NCBI GenBank assembly: GCA_900313015.1
Contig: OMPR01000009.1
Span: 233,495-297,494 of the forward strand
DNA: 64,000 bases
Direction: 5' to 3'
Source of the DNA: Rhodobacteraceae bacterium EL53
GTDB taxonomy: Bacteria; Pseudomonadota; Alphaproteobacteria; Rhodobacterales; Rhodobacteraceae
The notes below the pieces were generated by a model. That model made no database searches, was not told the DNA's origin, and was given only the letters and a program-made list of their open reading frames with translations. The first letter of the stretch is position 1. Each line of letters opens with the position of its first letter. This document shows, piece after piece, positions 1 to 8,698 of this stretch. Position numbers and translations under genes: made by a program.

Positions 1-1620
1 TTGGCGGGTTTTTTGGGGCTGCGTGGGCAACTTGTTTTACAAGGGATTCCAGCCTGGGCCGCCATTTTTCTCGTCTTTAACTGGATTGGGCGGCAAATTT
101 TTCTGCTGCGCCGTCAAGAAGAACTACAAGTCCTTGCGTCGATGCGTATCGCCGAATTGCGGTTGTTGATCGATCTTCTGTCAACAATGCTCATTCTGCA
201 TGGTTTGGTTCAATTACTCGGCACTGTTGAGAATATATCAGAGGCGACGCGTGCGGTCATCGGGTTTCCTGTGGTTTGTGTGACTGCTTTGATCTTATTG
301 CGGATGCAACGCCTGCGGTCTACGGATGCAGGACAAGACGCACTCACGGGCGGCAGAGAAAAAAGCCCGCAAGGGTTTTCGCGTCTCATCGAACTTATTC
401 GCCGCGCACTTTATTTACTGGGCCTAATTGCACCCATTTTGGCGGCGGCAGGTTATGTCCACGGTGCCGAAGCTCTGATTTATCCGGCTGTCACGTCATT
501 AGCACTGATCGCAATCATGATCATCTTACAACGCTTTTTGGTAAATCTTTATGTTTGGATTTCCCGCAGCGGAGACACTGCGCGTGATTCACTGTTTACG
601 GTTCTAATTGGTTTTGCCTTAGCGCTTCTTTCTTTACCAATTCTTGCGCTCCTTTGGGGGGCAAGAGGTGAGGTCATGACCGAACTCTGGAGCAAATTGC
701 TTGAGGGGTTCCAGATTGGTGGAACTCGGATTTCTCCAACAATCTTTTTGACCTTCGCAGCGCTTTTCATGTTTGGCTATACCTTGACTCGCTTATTGCA
801 GGGCGGTTTACGAAACTCGTTGTTGCCAAAAACGAGCATCGATCCGGGGGGGCAAAATGCCATTGTTGCCGGAACCGGCTACGTCGGCATTTTTCTTGCT
901 GCCTTAGTGGCTGTGACTGGTGCAGGGCTTGATTTATCTTCTCTGGCCATCGTTGCAGGTGCTCTCTCTGTTGGTATCGGTTTTGGTTTGCAAACGATTG
1001 TCTCGAATTTTGTCTCGGGAATTATTCTCCTTGTCGAGCGCCCAATTTCCAAAGGGGACTGGATCGATGTCGGTGGTAGAATGGGGTATGTGCGTGATAT
1101 CTCGGTGCGTGCGACCCGGATCGAAACCTTTGATCGGACCGATGTCATTGTTCCCAATTCGGACCTGATTAGTGGGTCAGTTGTGAACTACACGCGCGGG
1201 AATACTGTCGGTCGCGTAATCGTACCAGTTGGTGTTGCCTACGGAACGGACACTCGTTTGGTTGAGAAAATCCTTGGTGAAGTTGCCAATTCGCATCCTA
1301 TGGTGCTCGCAAATCCAGCGCCTAGCGTTGTGTTCCAAGGGTTTGGCGCAGATTCTCTGGACTTCGAAATTCGCGCCATTCTGCGAGATGTGAATTGGGT
1401 TCTCTCAGTTAAGTCTGACATGAACCATGAAATTGCTAAGCGGTTTACTGAGGCTGGGTTGGAAATTCCCTTTGCGCAACGTGATATCTGGTTGCGAAAT
1501 CCCGAAGCGTTGGCTGGCGGCGGTGTGCCATCAGAAAAGACCGAAACGACAAATCTGGTCGGTGAGCCGATTGAGATGACCGAAGCAGACCTGAGCGTGG
1601 AGGCCCCGGATGAGCACTGA
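1..1620 (+). CDS. Mechanosensitive ion channel, MscS family (5' end outside window)
   Basis: The protein is open from the first base, so its N-terminus is probably missing; 539 residues are visible. Several hydrophobic segments fill roughly residues 1-320. The MscS core follows: the pore-lining helix with GIGFGLQTIVSNFVSG near residue 325, then the beta domain with 'VERPISKGDWI' and the conserved 'VPNSDLI' near residue 384. Family members open under membrane tension and release solutes during hypo-osmotic shock; this is a long-form member of the inner membrane. Its stop overlaps the start of the AlaX gene by 11 bases, so the two are probably co-transcribed. The family call is firm; the exact subfamily and the true start cannot be seen. 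Confidence 0.9.
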   Translation: MAGFLGLRGQLVLQGIPAWAAIFLVFNWIGRQIFLLRRQEELQVLASMRIAELRLLIDLLSTMLILHGLVQLLGTVENISEATRAVIGFPVVCVTALILLRMQRLRSTDAGQDALTGGREKSPQGFSRLIELIRRALYLLGLIAPILAAAGYVHGAEALIYPAVTSLALIAIMIILQRFLVNLYVWISRSGDTARDSLFTVLIGFALALLSLPILALLWGARGEVMTELWSKLLEGFQIGGTRISPTIFLTFAALFMFGYTLTRLLQGGLRNSLLPKTSIDPGGQNAIVAGTGYVGIFLAALVAVTGAGLDLSSLAIVAGALSVGIGFGLQTIVSNFVSGIILLVERPISKGDWIDVGGRMGYVRDISVRATRIETFDRTDVIVPNSDLISGSVVNYTRGNTVGRVIVPVGVAYGTDTRLVEKILGEVANSHPMVLANPAPSVVFQGFGADSLDFEIRAILRDVNWVLSVKSDMNHEIAKRFTEAGLEIPFAQRDIWLRNPEALAGGGVPSEKTETTNLVGEPIEMTEADLSVEAPDEH

Positions 1621-2332
1621 GTTGTTATTTCTTAAAGATGCATATCAAAAGACGGGACTGGCAACTGTAATTGCCCATACGCCCGAGGGCGGTGTTGTCC
1701 TGGACAAAAGCCTGTTCTATGCCACCAGCGGCGGTCAGCCAGGGGACAGTGGAACTCTTTGCTGGGATAATAGCGAAATGATCGTAGCCACTACTATCAA
1801 GGTTGACCGTGGAGCGATTGCGTTAGTCCCGGTCGATGGGCAGAGCCTGCCGCCTGTTGGAACAGAAGTCAGCATGGAGCTGGATTGGAGCAAACGTCAT
1901 GGGCACATGCGTGTGCATACCGCCTTGCATTTGTTGTCTGTTGTGATCCCCTTGCCTGTATCCGGTGGGTCTATAGGTGCTGAAAAAGGGCGGTTAGATT
2001 TCAATATGCCCGACGCCCCTGAGGACAAGGCGGCTTTACAGGCACAACTGCAGTCATTGATCGACCAAGACTTGCCTGTTCTAGCAGATTCTATCACTAA
2101 CGAAGAATTGGAAGCTAACCCAGGGTTAGTCAAAACTATGTCCGTCTCTCCACCACGCGGAACAGGACACATTCGTTTGATCCGCATTGGAGAAGGAGGT
2201 GCTCAGGTCGACCTTCAACCGTGTGGCGGAACGCACGTTACTCGTACCGGAGAGATTGGAAAAATCCGTTTGGGCAAGGTTGAGAAAAAGGGAAAAGTAA
2301 ACCGCCGCATTTACCTGCATCTTGAAGCATAA
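1610..2332 (+). CDS. Alanyl-tRNA editing protein, AlaX type
   Basis: This 240-residue protein matches the free-standing editing domain related to the C-terminal half of alanyl-tRNA synthetase. It would hydrolyse Ser or Gly mischarged on tRNA-Ala in the cytosol. The N-terminal part has the 'SGGQPGDSG' strand typical of AlaX-II/AlaXM proteins. Zinc-binding residues are visible: HTALH near residue 102 and CGGTH near residue 204. The ATG at 1610 overlaps the MscS stop. It acts on the same tRNA as AlaS, whose gene lies at 33.8 kb. It is the last backbone protein gene before the island. Confidence 0.9.
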   Translation: MSTELLFLKDAYQKTGLATVIAHTPEGGVVLDKSLFYATSGGQPGDSGTLCWDNSEMIVATTIKVDRGAIALVPVDGQSLPPVGTEVSMELDWSKRHGHMRVHTALHLLSVVIPLPVSGGSIGAEKGRLDFNMPDAPEDKAALQAQLQSLIDQDLPVLADSITNEELEANPGLVKTMSVSPPRGTGHIRLIRIGEGGAQVDLQPCGGTHVTRTGEIGKIRLGKVEKKGKVNRRIYLHLEA

Positions 2333-2388
2333 AAGTACAAAAAAGCCTCTTGCAAACCGGCGCAGTATACTTCAGATAACGCCACAGT

Positions 2389-2478
2389 GGACAGGTGGCC
2401 GAGTGGTCGAAGGCGCACGCCTGGAAAGTGTGTAGGCGGGAGACCGTCTCCAGGGTTCGAATCCCTGTCTGTCCGCCA
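2389..2478 (+). tRNA. tRNA-Ser (anticodon GGA)
   Basis: The 90 bases fold as a class II tRNA. The acceptor stem GGACAGG pairs with TCTGTCC, the discriminator is G and CCA is encoded. The anticodon loop CTGGAAA gives GGA. There is a long variable arm and a T arm CAGGG-TTCGAAT-CCCTG. Phage-like genes begin just after its 3' end, so this tRNA is the likely integration target. I could not find a second copy of its 3' end in the window. Confidence 0.96.
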
Positions 2479-2934
2479 TTATCCCCATTGCGAACCAGTG
2501 ACACCGCCCTGACGGGCACGGATTTTTCCGTGTTATCAAAGGGGTTTGCGGGAACCGACCGGACCTCATAGACGCGCTGCCAGGCCAAGGCTGGGCTCAG
2601 AATGGCCCTCAGTCTCAGTTTGGGCGAACCTCACCCTTTGCGGTTCGGCCCTCTTTTCTCACGCTATTTCAATGACCTGACTTCGAACCCCGCCAAAACC
2701 CAATCGCGCGTTCCGAACGATATCCATGCCAACGGAGATCGAACACGCGGTAGGCGCATTGCTCAGGATCGCAGCGAAAACCCGGGCGGCGTTTGGGGTG
2801 CTTATGGATGAGGAATGGGATCGAGCGCCAGTCTGACCGTGAAGCGTTCATTCAGCCGGTCATTGATTTCGCCGATCGCGTGCGGGCGTTTGCTTTGCAC
2901 CCAAGATCAGTTTCGAGCAGCAATGGAGATGACG
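2479..2934. other. Left margin of the prophage, no recognisable integrase
   Basis: No convincing gene is visible between tRNA-Ser and the RuvC-like gene. A short frame at 2728-2838 (36 codons on +, starting MPTEIEHAV) has phage-like composition and may be the remnant of a small gene. The stretch after it (2839-2934) reads like degraded coding sequence in another frame. An integrase or excisionase would be expected beside the tRNA but is absent. Confidence 0.5.
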
Positions 2935-3453
2935 ATGTCCCACAATCAAATTGAACCCGTACCGGCACGACAAGAACATTCATGTCCCGGAAGCATCCTG
3001 GCGCTGGACCTTGGAACGCAGACCGGCTGGGCGCTGCGGACCTCCGACGGGCTGATCACCAGCGGTACAGCATCCTTCCGCAATGGCCGGTTCGATGGTG
3101 GCGGCATGCGATATCTGCGCTTCACGAACTGGCTGGGCGAATTGGAACGTTTGTCCGGTCCCATCGCTGCCATCTGGTTCGAGGAGGTCCGTCGCCACGC
3201 AGGAACCGACGCCGCGCATGTCTACGGCGGTCTGATGGCCACGCTGACAGCATGGGCTGAATTGCGAGGCGTGCCGTATCAGGGTGTTCCCGTTGGCACG
3301 ATCAAGAAACACGCCACCGGCAAAGGCAACGCCAACAAGGCCGCCATGATCGCCGCCGCCAGGACACGCGGGTACAGCCCGGCGGATGACAACGAGGCCG
3401 ACGCCATCGCAATCCTGCTTTGGGCCATCGAGACCGATGGAGGCGTGGCATGA
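2935..3453 (+). CDS. RuvC-like Holliday junction resolvase, phage type
   Basis: The protein has the RNase H-like fold signature of RuvC-type resolvases: 'LALDLGTQTGWAL' near the N-terminus, a glutamate strand 'IWFEEVRRHAG', and a C-terminal 'DDNEADAIAI' helix supplying the last acidic residues. Phage members resolve branched DNA before packaging. The ATG at 2935 is preferred because GGAG sits six bases upstream; ATGs at 2923 and 2929 are in frame. At 172 residues it has normal length. Its stop overlaps the next ATG as ATGA, as in phage operons. Confidence 0.82.
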   Translation: MSHNQIEPVPARQEHSCPGSILALDLGTQTGWALRTSDGLITSGTASFRNGRFDGGGMRYLRFTNWLGELERLSGPIAAIWFEEVRRHAGTDAAHVYGGLMATLTAWAELRGVPYQGVPVGTIKKHATGKGNANKAAMIAAARTRGYSPADDNEADAIAILLWAIETDGGVA

Positions 3454-3653
3454 CTGGGATGAGTTTCACGCCCAGAGGTTACGGTGGGTATCGTCGCCAA
3501 CCCGATCAGGTCAAACGCGACGGCTGGAAAGAACAGGGTTTGTTGGCGGTGTCACTGGATGACGACCGGCTTACATGGCCGGAGCGGGAGCTGGTCCGCC
3601 AACTTGGCGAGCGTCTTTATGGCAAACGCAAACAGGAGACGCACAATGGGTGA
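3450..3653 (+). CDS. Small phage protein, function unknown
   Basis: This 67-residue basic protein (starts MTGMSFTPRGYGGYRR) overlaps the resolvase stop by ATGA, and its own end overlaps the next start. I recall similar small proteins next to RuvC-like and DUF6362-like genes in Rhodobacter prophages, but know of no assigned function. It has no membrane segment and no cysteine. The tight overlaps on both sides support it as a real gene. Confidence 0.6.
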   Translation: MTGMSFTPRGYGGYRRQPDQVKRDGWKEQGLLAVSLDDDRLTWPERELVRQLGERLYGKRKQETHNG

Positions 3654-4092
3654 ATGGACAACCGCGATGGTCGAGGACCGGTTGGAGAGTGCGGCCGACG
3701 TGTTTCGTGTCTTGCCCAGCGTCATGCCACAGGGCTTCTTCAATGCCTGACCCGAGTATTTCCACAGCTTCGCGGACAAGGTCGGTCAGGAGCCGCAGAT
3801 GCGTCGCCCCCGGCCGGGCCCGCGCCAGATTTCTGAGGCAGAGGAGGCATTGCTCTGGCTGCGCTGGCTGGAACGGGACGATGCCCGGATCGTCTGGTTG
3901 CGGGCCGAGCGCACGGCGTGGAAGTCTATCTGCTGGGAGATGGGGCTCAGCCGAACCGCCGCGACACGTCACTGGCACTACGGCATCGCGCTCATCACCT
4001 GGCGGCTCAACGGGCGGGTGCCCTCGGCAAGACGCTCAAAGCGGTTCGTGATCGAAAACGCCAACGGCCTGTCAAGAAAAATCGTCCTGTGA
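3646..4092 (+). pseudogene. DUF6362-like phage protein, interrupted by TGA
   Basis: One frame runs from the ATG at 3646 to 4092 and is broken only by TGA at 3748-3750. The part before ('MVEDRLESAADVFRVLPSV...GFFNA') and the part after ('PEYFHSFADKVG...', then 'AEEALLWLRWLERDDARIVWLRAE') together give about 148 codons, as expected for the DUF6362 family. The stop falls where relatives, as I recall them, have a Trp before Pro, so TGG to TGA is the simplest explanation. The C-terminal part has a helix-turn-helix feel ('WKSICWEMGLSRTAATRHWHYG'). A shorter product from the ATG at 3799 cannot be excluded. Confidence 0.7.
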
Positions 4093-4585
4093 GGCAATTT
4101 TCGGGTGTACACCGGAGCGCGTGACACTTTCGCTCCCAGGGGATACAAATCTGGCATACTCGGGAGAGGCGCGAGCAAAACAACCCGCGCCGCTGGACCC
4201 CGGGGCCCAACCAAGGGTCCATCGGGGGGCCAGGCGTCTAACCTACTGACTTTACGGGTCCTCTCATGTTCGTTTGTCAAGTTTTTTTCGCGCTGATGGT
4301 TCCGGTCGAGACTTTCGTCCGGTCTTGAGTTCATGATCAACGCGCGTTGCTGGAGGCAGAGCTTTCGAGACGACGGTAGATCACACTCTGATGCGCGGGT
4401 TGGTTACCGCAGGACCGTTGATCCGTCTTGGGCTTGCCTTCTGTCTTCCTGCGGGCATCGGCGCGGTGTGAGCCGGCCGGCCACCAAGGACCCTCGAGGG
4501 TTCCCGGGGCAGCTCTGCCCCCGGCAACGCGCGTTGGTTTTTGTTGTCGTACTTTCTCCTGCTGTTTTCTGTTTGTCGGGATCTC
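4093..4585. other. Non-coding flank downstream of the IS110 transposase gene
   Basis: About 490 bases with no credible gene lie between the DUF6362 pseudogene and the transposase stop. The stretch is rich in potential structure: a strong hairpin at 4504-4524 (CCGGGGCAG-CT-CTGCCCCCGG) with GGACCCTCGAGGGTTCC just before it, and GC-rich inverted segments around 4185-4240. It must contain one end of the IS110 element and possibly a structured RNA. The exact boundary of the element is not visible. Confidence 0.45.
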
Positions 4586-5890
4586 TCAGGAGAAGCTGGG
4601 CTCAACCGGCTGCACATGTCGTGCGATGGCCCAGATAAATGCCGCCATCTCGCGGGCGATCGCGGTGGTCACCACCGTTTGCGCTTTGCCGCGCGCGGCC
4701 AGCCGACGATAGCGCGCACAGAGCCGGACCTGCGCTTTCCATGCAATGTCGCGCACCGCTTTGGGCAGGTCGTCTAGGCGGGCAAGATTGTCTGGGCCAA
4801 CTGCCGCTTTGTGGCGGTATGTCCAAGCCCCTTCAATCAGAACCCGGCGCGCGTCCTTTGAGCCCGCCTTGGTGATGCCGCCTCTGGCTGTGCGGCCGCC
4901 ACTGGAATATTCTGATGGCACGAGACCGAGATAGCTCATCAATTCACGCGGTGTGTTGAACCGGCGCATATCACCGATTTCCGCAACAACCGTGACCGCT
5001 GTGACAAAGCTCACACCACGCATGGCCTGAATGGCCATCACAACGGGCGCCATGGTCCATTCCGGTATCAGATCCTGGATCTGACCTTCAATGCGCGCGA
5101 GCCTATCCGCAGCATCATCGACCGCTGCAATGTACTCCTGCAGCACAATTTGGTGGGCCGGATGCTCAAAACGCTGCTTGGAAAGCCAAACACGATGTTT
5201 CTTGGTCCAGTTTCTGCCCGTCCGAAAGATCCGATCGTGTCGTAGAAGAAAGCCCGAAAGCTGTTGCCGCGCGCGTCTGAGGTTCTCCATGGCCGAGGTG
5301 CGCGCCCGTACCAGATCCCGCATGGCCTCGTGGCCCTCGTCCGGAACCCACACCGCTGTCAATTCACCTGCGCGGTGCAAACGGGCGAGCAAAACGGCAT
5401 CACGCCGATCGGTCTTGACACGATCACCCGGTCGCGCGGGCGTCATCGAGGGCGCAACAAGCGTGCAATCATGCCCAATGTCAGTCAGGTGCCGATGAAT
5501 GCCGTATCCGCAAGGCCCGGCTTCATAGCAGAAATGCAACGTGGCGTGTCGTTTCGTGAGTTTGGTGACAAGCCGCCTGATCGCCTCGCGGCTGTTGGCG
5601 ATTTCACCAAGAAAGCGCACCTCGCCTCCACGCCCGTCTTCGGCAATCGCAACTGCAATCGTCTCTTTATGCACATCAAGTCCAACAAATGCTGTATTAT
5701 CTCCCATGGTTCGTCTCCTCGTGTATGGGGCTCTGCTCCGTCACAATCGGGCAATCCCCGACATAACACGGCGCAGGCGAGCCACCCGTCTAAACGAACA
5801 TTGGGTCCTTCCTGGGCGTAAACGTATACGGGGGGGCGCAGCGCGCAATATCGCTAGCGACAGGGCCCGTTTTTTGGGAAGCCACCCCGG
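4230..5890 (-). mobile_element. IS110-family insertion sequence (limits approximate)
   Basis: The transposase gene at 4586-5707 is flanked by non-coding DNA on both sides (4093-4585 and 5708-6031). IS110 elements lack terminal inverted repeats and clear target duplications, so the ends cannot be placed by eye; the coordinates given are only a guess inside those flanks. A bridge RNA is expected upstream of the transposase in the IS110 group, or downstream in the IS1111 group. Both flanks are structured here, and I could not decide between them. Confidence 0.45.
4586..5707 (-). CDS. IS110-family transposase (DEDD recombinase)
   Basis: The 373-residue protein has the N-terminal DEDD domain ('FVGLDVHKETIAVAIAE' near residue 8, 'VKTDRRDAVLLARL' near residue 98) and the C-terminal transposase_20 region with its serine ('MRGVSFVTAVTVVAEIGD', then 'YLGLVPSEYSSG' and 'KAGSKDARRVLIEGAW'). 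The frame is complete. IS110 recombinases insert without classical inverted repeats, guided by a bridge RNA encoded in the element's own non-coding end. The element sits between the DUF6362 remnant and the methyltransferase gene of the prophage, on the opposite strand, so it came in after the phage. Confidence 0.93.
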   Translation of the reverse strand: MGDNTAFVGLDVHKETIAVAIAEDGRGGEVRFLGEIANSREAIRRLVTKLTKRHATLHFCYEAGPCGYGIHRHLTDIGHDCTLVAPSMTPARPGDRVKTDRRDAVLLARLHRAGELTAVWVPDEGHEAMRDLVRARTSAMENLRRARQQLSGFLLRHDRIFRTGRNWTKKHRVWLSKQRFEHPAHQIVLQEYIAAVDDAADRLARIEGQIQDLIPEWTMAPVVMAIQAMRGVSFVTAVTVVAEIGDMRRFNTPRELMSYLGLVPSEYSSGGRTARGGITKAGSKDARRVLIEGAWTYRHKAAVGPDNLARLDDLPKAVRDIAWKAQVRLCARYRRLAARGKAQTVVTTAIAREMAAFIWAIARHVQPVEPSFS

Positions 5891-6031
5891 CGGGCATCCA
5901 CCTGCGACCTACTGAAAACCACAACAAAACAAACCTTTGGAGCCGGACACCCCGGTGGCCGCTGGACCCTTGCGGAGTCCAGGCTGGCTGCCGGTGTCCG
6001 GAGTCCACCCGATAGAGGCGGACCGAACCGC
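5708..6031. other. Non-coding region between IS110 transposase and phage methyltransferase
   Basis: No credible gene. The half nearer the transposase is its 5' flank and a candidate place for a bridge RNA. The rest (about 5890-6031) is phage leader DNA and includes GC-rich inverted segments such as GGACACCCCGG...CCGGTGTCC. The methyltransferase ATG follows at 6032. Confidence 0.4.
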
Positions 6032-7297
6032 ATGACCCTGAGCTTTGCCCCAGACGCGATCGAGCAATGGCCGCTCGACCGCCTGAAACCCTATGCAAAG
6101 AATGCCAAAATGCATGGCGCGGACCAGGTTGCCAAGATCGCTGCCAGCATGGCCGAGTTCGGTTGGACCGTGCCGTGTCTGGTAGCGGATGATGGCGATC
6201 TGATTGCGGGCCACGGTCGGGTGCTGGCTGCCGAACGGCTGGGGCTCAAGGAAGCCCCGGTTATCGTGCTGGGGCATCTGTCGGATGAACAGCGCCGCGC
6301 CTACAGGATCGCCGACAACAAGCTGACGGAATTGGGAGAATGGAACGAGGTGGTTCTTTCCGGTGAACTGCAGTTGCTGGCATCGGAGGATTTCGACCTG
6401 TCGCTGATCGGGTTTGACGATGGCGAATTGGACGCTCTTCTGTCCAGCCTTGATAACGAAACCGACGCAGAGGGCGAAGATGACATTCCCGAACCGCCCG
6501 AGGTTCCGATCAGCCGACCGGGCGACCTTTGGGTGCTTGGCAATCATCGCCTGCTTTGCGGTGACGCGACGGTGGCCACCGATGTCGAGCGGGTGCTGGG
6601 CAATGTGAAACCGTTGTTGATGATCACCGATCCGCCTTACGGGGTGGAATACGATCCCGGATGGCGCAGCCTAACGGGAGCTTCGACCACCAAGCGCACT
6701 GGCAAGGTGCTGAATGACGACCGCGCGGATTGGCGGGAGGCCTGGGCGCTGTTCCCTGGCGATGTGGCTTATGTCTGGCACGGGGCACTGCACGCAACCA
6801 CCGTCGCCGAAAGCCTCGAGGCGGCCGGGTTCAATGTCCGCTCGCAGATCATCTGGGCCAAGGATCGGCTGGTGCTGAGCCGGGGCGATTACCATTGGCA
6901 ACACGAGCCCTGCTGGTATGCCGTGAAAAAGACCGGCAATGGCCACTGGGCAGGTAATCGTAAACAGACGACGTTCTGGCAAATCGCCAACAAGGATCAG
7001 GACGCGGAAACCGTGCACGGCACGCAAAAGCCGGTCGAATGTATGCGTCGGCCGATTCTCAACAACTCAAGCCCCGGTCAGGCAATTTATGAGCCGTTCA
7101 TGGGATCGGGCACGACGCTGATCGCAGCCGAAACTACGGGGCGGGTGTGCCTCGGAATCGAGCTGAACCCGGCTTATGTCGATGTGGCCGTCAAGCGCTG
7201 GCAGCTGTTCACCGGTCAAGAGGCCGTTCTGAACGGGATCGGCGAAAGCTTCGCGAAAGTTGAGGCCAAGCGTTTGGCTGTGGCCCCGACATTGTAG
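6032..7297 (+). CDS. ParB-like / DNA methyltransferase fusion (N4/N6, phage)
   Basis: The N-terminal 100 residues resemble a ParB/Srx-type nuclease domain ('LKPYAKNAKMHG', 'LIAGHGRVLAAERLG', 'RAYRIADNKLTE'). The rest is an amino-methyltransferase with the catalytic DPPY motif near residue 199 and the SAM-binding 'FMGSGTTLIAAE' near residue 355. That order is the beta-class arrangement. Such proteins are common in Rhodobacterales prophages and methylate adenine or cytosine amino groups, probably to protect phage DNA. At 421 residues it is full length and intact. Confidence 0.92.
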   Translation: MTLSFAPDAIEQWPLDRLKPYAKNAKMHGADQVAKIAASMAEFGWTVPCLVADDGDLIAGHGRVLAAERLGLKEAPVIVLGHLSDEQRRAYRIADNKLTELGEWNEVVLSGELQLLASEDFDLSLIGFDDGELDALLSSLDNETDAEGEDDIPEPPEVPISRPGDLWVLGNHRLLCGDATVATDVERVLGNVKPLLMITDPPYGVEYDPGWRSLTGASTTKRTGKVLNDDRADWREAWALFPGDVAYVWHGALHATTVAESLEAAGFNVRSQIIWAKDRLVLSRGDYHWQHEPCWYAVKKTGNGHWAGNRKQTTFWQIANKDQDAETVHGTQKPVECMRRPILNNSSPGQAIYEPFMGSGTTLIAAETTGRVCLGIELNPAYVDVAVKRWQLFTGQEAVLNGIGESFAKVEAKRLAVAPTL

Positions 7298-7335
7298 GGA
7301 ACCGACGGCGCAGTTTGACCGCATGAATGAAGAAA

Positions 7336-8049
7336 CTAGGCTGGGTGGCCATCTGGGCCGGGTGCAGCCCTTACCAGTAGAACCCTTTTCTTGCGACCCG
7401 TCCTGGTGACAAACACAACTTCTTCGGATCCGTCTTTGTTGACCACGTATTTTAACCGGTTGAGCGAAAATAGCTGACCATCGACGGAAACTTCTTTGTG
7501 ATCACTGGACAGGGAGACATTGTTTAACTCGGTGTCCAGTCGGGCAAGGATCGTTTCTAAAGACTGGGCCTCTAGAAGCCGTACTTCCTTTACAATTTGA
7601 GCCAGAGTGATCGGCTCCAAGCCACCCTTTTCACGCTCTTCATTGAGGTGACGCATCGTCTTACGTGTGAAAAAGTACCCTAGTGTTGCGGCAAGGGTCG
7701 CCGCCGTTCCGGCGACAGCCCATCCGACGGGTGTGAGACCCAGGAAAGTTGCTGCTGGGGCAATTCCGAGCGTGCTGGCAACTCCGCCGAGACCGACTGC
7801 CGTGAGAGCTGAACCTACTCCAAGAGCAGCGCTCGAGGAGAATGCTGCCAGCCCGCCCGTGGCGCCGAATATCCCGGCAGCCGATACCAGACCAAGACTG
7901 CCGAGCAAGGTGCTATTCCCGAGGACAAATGCCCCGATCCATGTACTAGATAACGTGCCTGCGATATATCCCGCCGCTCCCGTGGAGGCGATCCAAGCGC
8001 CGGATGAGTGAATGACTGGAATGGCAATAGCGAGAAAAGGTAAAGGCAT
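7336..8049 (-). CDS. Hypothetical membrane protein, Gly/Ala-rich
   Basis: I do not recognise this 237-residue protein. The first 130 residues are a long run of small hydrophobic residues (Gly, Ala, Ser, Leu), enough for several membrane passes. The rest is soluble and charged, starting with a basic 'FFTRKTMRHLNEEREKG' stretch and ending in a beta-like segment ('VVFVTRTGRKKRVLLVR'). It is on the opposite strand to the phage genes around it, so it is a candidate cargo gene. A membrane-acting toxin or effector is possible but is speculation. Confidence 0.6.
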   Translation of the reverse strand: MPLPFLAIAIPVIHSSGAWIASTGAAGYIAGTLSSTWIGAFVLGNSTLLGSLGLVSAAGIFGATGGLAAFSSSAALGVGSALTAVGLGGVASTLGIAPAATFLGLTPVGWAVAGTAATLAATLGYFFTRKTMRHLNEEREKGGLEPITLAQIVKEVRLLEAQSLETILARLDTELNNVSLSSDHKEVSVDGQLFSLNRLKYVVNKDGSEEVVFVTRTGRKKRVLLVRAAPGPDGHPA

Positions 8050-8129
8050 TTGTTGGCTCTAAGGTCTGGCAATAGATGAAAGATAGGTATCCCCTGAGTT
8101 GCGTTCAAGTATTCGTGATCCATTCGGTC

Positions 8130-8417
8130 GAGAAGTCGGCACAAGCCTCGATGAGGCGGCTATGGATGACGCCGGCGGCGCGCGATCACAAGGATGGGGC
8201 GACGATTTTGGCGAACACGCCGGTGAACGGCCGGCTTGGCCGACAGCTGGGAGCGATACTTGCGAGCAGCGCCGGACGCTGAACCCAGCATTCGTCGAGG
8301 CTCTGATGGGCTGGCCCACCGGGTGGACCGACTTCGGCTCTGTGGCAACGGCGTGTTCCCACTGGTTGCTGCGCATGCGCTCAGAACTCTGGCGGCTGAA
8401 TTGCTGGCCGATGGATG
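8130..8417 (+). pseudogene. Remnant of a phage DNA methyltransferase C-terminus
   Basis: Two frames carry pieces that fit the C-terminal tail of phage cytosine-type methyltransferases as I know them: 'WMTPAARDHKDGATILAN' in one frame from about 8163, and 'TLNPAFVEALMGWPTGWTDF' in another at about 8277-8336. No catalytic domain is present and the frame changes between the pieces, so this is a decayed 3' fragment. The call rests on motif memory. Confidence 0.5.
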
Positions 8418-8427
8418 AGGTGGCGAC

Positions 8428-8673
8428 ATGAAGCAGTCGCGTATCATGTCGCTGATCGAGTCCGTCGCCAATGTGATCGTCGGTTACAGGGTTGCTGTAC
8501 TGACGCAGATCCTGATCTTCCCGGGGTTTGGTTTGCAGGTGATGCTGGTGCAGAACCTGAAACTTGGCATGGTGTTTACCGTGCTGACTATCGTCAGATC
8601 GTTCACGCTGCGTCGGGTTTTCGAGGCGATCAGGGTTCGTATGGGCAAACGGAAAACCGCCGCCCCAACGTAG
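8428..8673 (+). CDS. Small phage membrane protein (DUF7220-like)
   Basis: The 81-residue protein starts MKQSRIMSLIESVANVIVGYRVAV and contains two hydrophobic helices separated by 'FGLQVMLVQNLKLG', followed by a basic tail ('RSFTLRRVFEAIRVRMGKRK'). This pattern matches the small inner-membrane phage proteins I know as DUF7220. Function is unknown. It follows the methyltransferase remnant closely and is intact. Confidence 0.65.
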   Translation: MKQSRIMSLIESVANVIVGYRVAVLTQILIFPGFGLQVMLVQNLKLGMVFTVLTIVRSFTLRRVFEAIRVRMGKRKTAAPT

Positions 8674-8698
8674 CGGCAGCGGCAATGAATGACATGGG

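Noticed and set aside
2389..2478. tRNA-Ser 3' end duplicated as attR at the right end of the island
   Set aside because: I looked for the GGGTTCGAATCCCTG-TCTGTCCGCC block near 16.5 kb and 31.5-32.3 kb and did not find it.
2602..2811. Open frame of 69 codons after tRNA-Ser as a gene
   Set aside because: No ribosome binding site, odd composition, no family pattern; only a shadow in the degraded phage margin.
3575..4051. 158-codon open frame across the DUF6362 region
   Set aside because: It is rich in Arg, Ser and Pro as expected for a shifted frame of GC-rich DNA; the DUF6362 frame explains the region.
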